Assembly: GCA_047626155.1 (NCBI GenBank)
Contig: JBLHRR010000227.1
Span: forward strand, 1 to 5,967
Source: CALGLS01 sp047626155
Lineage (GTDB): Bacteria; Bacteroidota; Bacteroidia; Chitinophagales; Saprospiraceae
DNA: 5,967 nt
Reading direction: 5' to 3'
Shown here: positions 4,638-5,967 of the stretch, piece by piece
Layout of the letters: each line of letters opens with the position of its first letter
Position numbering within the stretch: the stretch's first letter is position 1
Notes under the pieces: generated by a model
What the model was told of the DNA's origin: nothing
Database searches by the model: none
The model's input: only the letters and a program-made list of their open reading frames with translations
Made by a program: the position numbers and the translations under genes

Positions 4638-5967
4638 ATGAATCTCTTTATTATCTTTTTGCTATCGTTATTACTGCCTTTCACCGCAGCTGCTGATTCC
4701 GCCGAGGCCATTTCTAGGGCTAGTTCCCTCTCCGAAGATCGTATTTGGGACGGCGGTGGTGGTGATAACCTCTGGATGAATCCACTCAACTGGAGTAATG
4801 ACCTCTTGCCTGAGATAGATGCTGATGTCCTCATTCAGACTGATGTCACGGTTATTTATGACAATCCTATTTATACGGTGGAGTCGATTTCTGTTTTAAA
4901 CAATGCGCACCTTATCGTAGCGGCAGGTGCGCATTTGCACACCACCAAAGGAGCAGCAAGTGGCAGCGATGGCTTTCGACTAACCGGTGTTGATGCAGAC
5001 ACGATTGCAAGGCTTACGGTTTATGGAACTTTAGAAATTACGATGGCTTTTGCCGCTGGTGATGGTTTGGATATCAATAAGTTTTCAGAGGTGCATATTG
5101 CGGAAGGCGGCATGTTGGCTATCTCTAACCCTTCTACAAACGGTATTGAAATAAGCGACGATTTACTAAACGAAGGAACCATTACAATTACGAATACTGG
5201 CGCTGCAGGGATAAAGAGTAGATCTGTTGTCAGCGGCGGGGGTGTTATTAACAATACAGCTACAGGAGTCATTATCATTTCGACTATTGCCGAGCAAGGT
5301 ATTTGGTTGCAATCGAATGTAGTGATTTCAAATCATGGAATCATTAAAATTTTTGATACAGGAGAAGAAGGCTTTGCTGGTGATGGGCATGAGCTATTTA
5401 ATTATGGAACCTTCGAAGCAGAGGGCTTGGTGACAATACAAAATTTAATTATTGAAGATAACAGTCAGATTACAGTAGGGGCTTCTTTAGGAGAACTCAC
5501 TACAGATGGTGACACAGATTGCAGTAACAGTACTCTTTCTTTTTTATTGGAAGGAACTAGTCCCGTAACAGAGCACAGTCAGTTGAATATAGAACAAGGA
5601 AATCTAAATCTGAATAATTGCGTACTGGAGTTAAATGGAAATTATAACCCTCAGCTCGGTGATGTTTTTCTATTGGTCAATTTAGATACTGGGCAAACGG
5701 TATCTAATGTTTTTGTAGGTCTTGCAGAAGGCGCGAGCATTGATCATAACGGAGCATCATTAACCATCAGTTACACCGCAGGTGATGGAAATGATATTGA
5801 ATTAACTTACCAATCGCCACTCACTGACGTAGATATGGATGGTTATAATTCAGATGAAGATTGTGATGACAATGATAGTTCAATAAATCCAGCAGCTACA
5901 GAAATCGTAAATAACACAGTCGATGAAGATTGCGATGGGATTGCTCAGGTGATAGACGTAGATATGG
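4638..5967 (+). CDS. Secreted adhesin-like protein with MopE-type metal-binding repeats, partial (C-terminus beyond the right edge)
   Basis: The frame is open from ATG 4638 to the edge: 443 codons, no stop. An in-frame TAA at 4581 and no intervening ATG fix the start. Residues 1-19 are a hydrophobic signal peptide (MNLFIIFLLSLLLPFTAAA) without the usual Lys/Arg. Residues 36-58 (IWDGGGGDNLWMNPLNWSNDLLP) carry the Trp-rich entry motif seen ahead of repeat-rich autotransporter-like and beta-solenoid regions. Residues 65-390 are rich in short beta-type repeats with LNEGTITI, NHGIIKI and NYGTFEAEG, ending in the QLNIEQGNLNLNNCVLEL and ISYTAGDGNDIELTY pattern of such solenoids. From residue 397 begins a MopE / thrombospondin-3-like unit: DVDMDGYNSDEDCDDND, then INPAATEI and VDEDCDG, with paired Cys409 and Cys432 and Ca-type DxDxDG. 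A second unit begins at residue 440, a 43-residue period. It probably acts at the cell surface in adhesion or matrix binding. A type IX sorting domain may follow but is not visible. Confidence 0.88.
   Translation, partial: MNLFIIFLLSLLLPFTAAADSAEAISRASSLSEDRIWDGGGGDNLWMNPLNWSNDLLPEIDADVLIQTDVTVIYDNPIYTVESISVLNNAHLIVAAGAHLHTTKGAASGSDGFRLTGVDADTIARLTVYGTLEITMAFAAGDGLDINKFSEVHIAEGGMLAISNPSTNGIEISDDLLNEGTITITNTGAAGIKSRSVVSGGGVINNTATGVIIISTIAEQGIWLQSNVVISNHGIIKIFDTGEEGFAGDGHELFNYGTFEAEGLVTIQNLIIEDNSQITVGASLGELTTDGDTDCSNSTLSFLLEGTSPVTEHSQLNIEQGNLNLNNCVLELNGNYNPQLGDVFLLVNLDTGQTVSNVFVGLAEGASIDHNGASLTISYTAGDGNDIELTYQSPLTDVDMDGYNSDEDCDDNDSSINPAATEIVNNTVDEDCDGIAQVIDVDM
5826..5967 (+). repeat. MopE-type coding repeat, 129-bp period
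   Basis: The thirteen bases GACGTAGATATGG at 5826-5838 recur exactly at 5955-5967, one repeat period (129 bases, 43 codons) later, where the window ends. The array of metal-binding units therefore continues to the right. The number of copies cannot be seen. Confidence 0.7.

Noticed and set aside
4634..5278. Minus-strand frames of 66 and 85 codons
   Set aside because: They are antisense to the adhesin gene, which has a signal peptide and clear repeat motifs on the plus strand.

Overview
The window looks like chromosome from a marine or environmental member of the Bacteroidota, most likely the Saprospiria (Lewinella-like). The reasons are: a lamin-tail-domain secreted protein followed by a Cys-containing repeat domain of the kind found in large Saprospiral surface proteins; MopE-type DxDxDG / DCDDND / DEDCDG repeats; no Shine-Dalgarno sequences but AT-rich leaders; and a near-perfect Bacteroidota promoter box (TATATTTG). 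The genus is inferred from protein style, not from a marker gene.

Layout, left to right. (1) 1-889, minus: the 5' two thirds or less of a secreted lamin-tail-domain protein whose C-terminus lies beyond base 1. (2) 890-1517: a gene-poor stretch with a perfect 39-nt palindrome, a minus-strand promoter and a CpG-rich repeated patch. (3) 1518-1552: intrinsic terminator of the next gene. (4) 1584-3551, minus: a complete 655-aa SulP-family anion transporter with a C-terminal STAS domain and an unusually long loop between the fifth and sixth membrane segments. (5) 3552-3947: intergenic, with a 14-bp inverted repeat next to a perfect 22-bp GC-rich hairpin. (6) 3948-4274, minus: a small exported or membrane-anchored protein with an acidic/charged low-complexity centre. 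(7) 4275-4637: a divergent intergenic region with a plus-strand promoter-like pair and an intrinsic terminator that ends only 19 nt before the next start codon. (8) 4638-5967, plus: the 5' part of a secreted beta-solenoid-like adhesin that leads into MopE/thrombospondin-3-like metal-binding repeats and runs off the right edge.

The genes do not form an operon. SulP appears monocistronic, with its own terminator. The two edge genes are secreted, multidomain surface proteins that probably continue for some distance; whether they end in a type IX secretion sorting domain cannot be seen. I did not find a defence system, mobile element with a transposase, CRISPR array, tRNA or rRNA. The most notable non-coding features are the hairpins around 1116-1154 and 3593-3691, and the terminator placed between promoter and start codon at 4585-4618.
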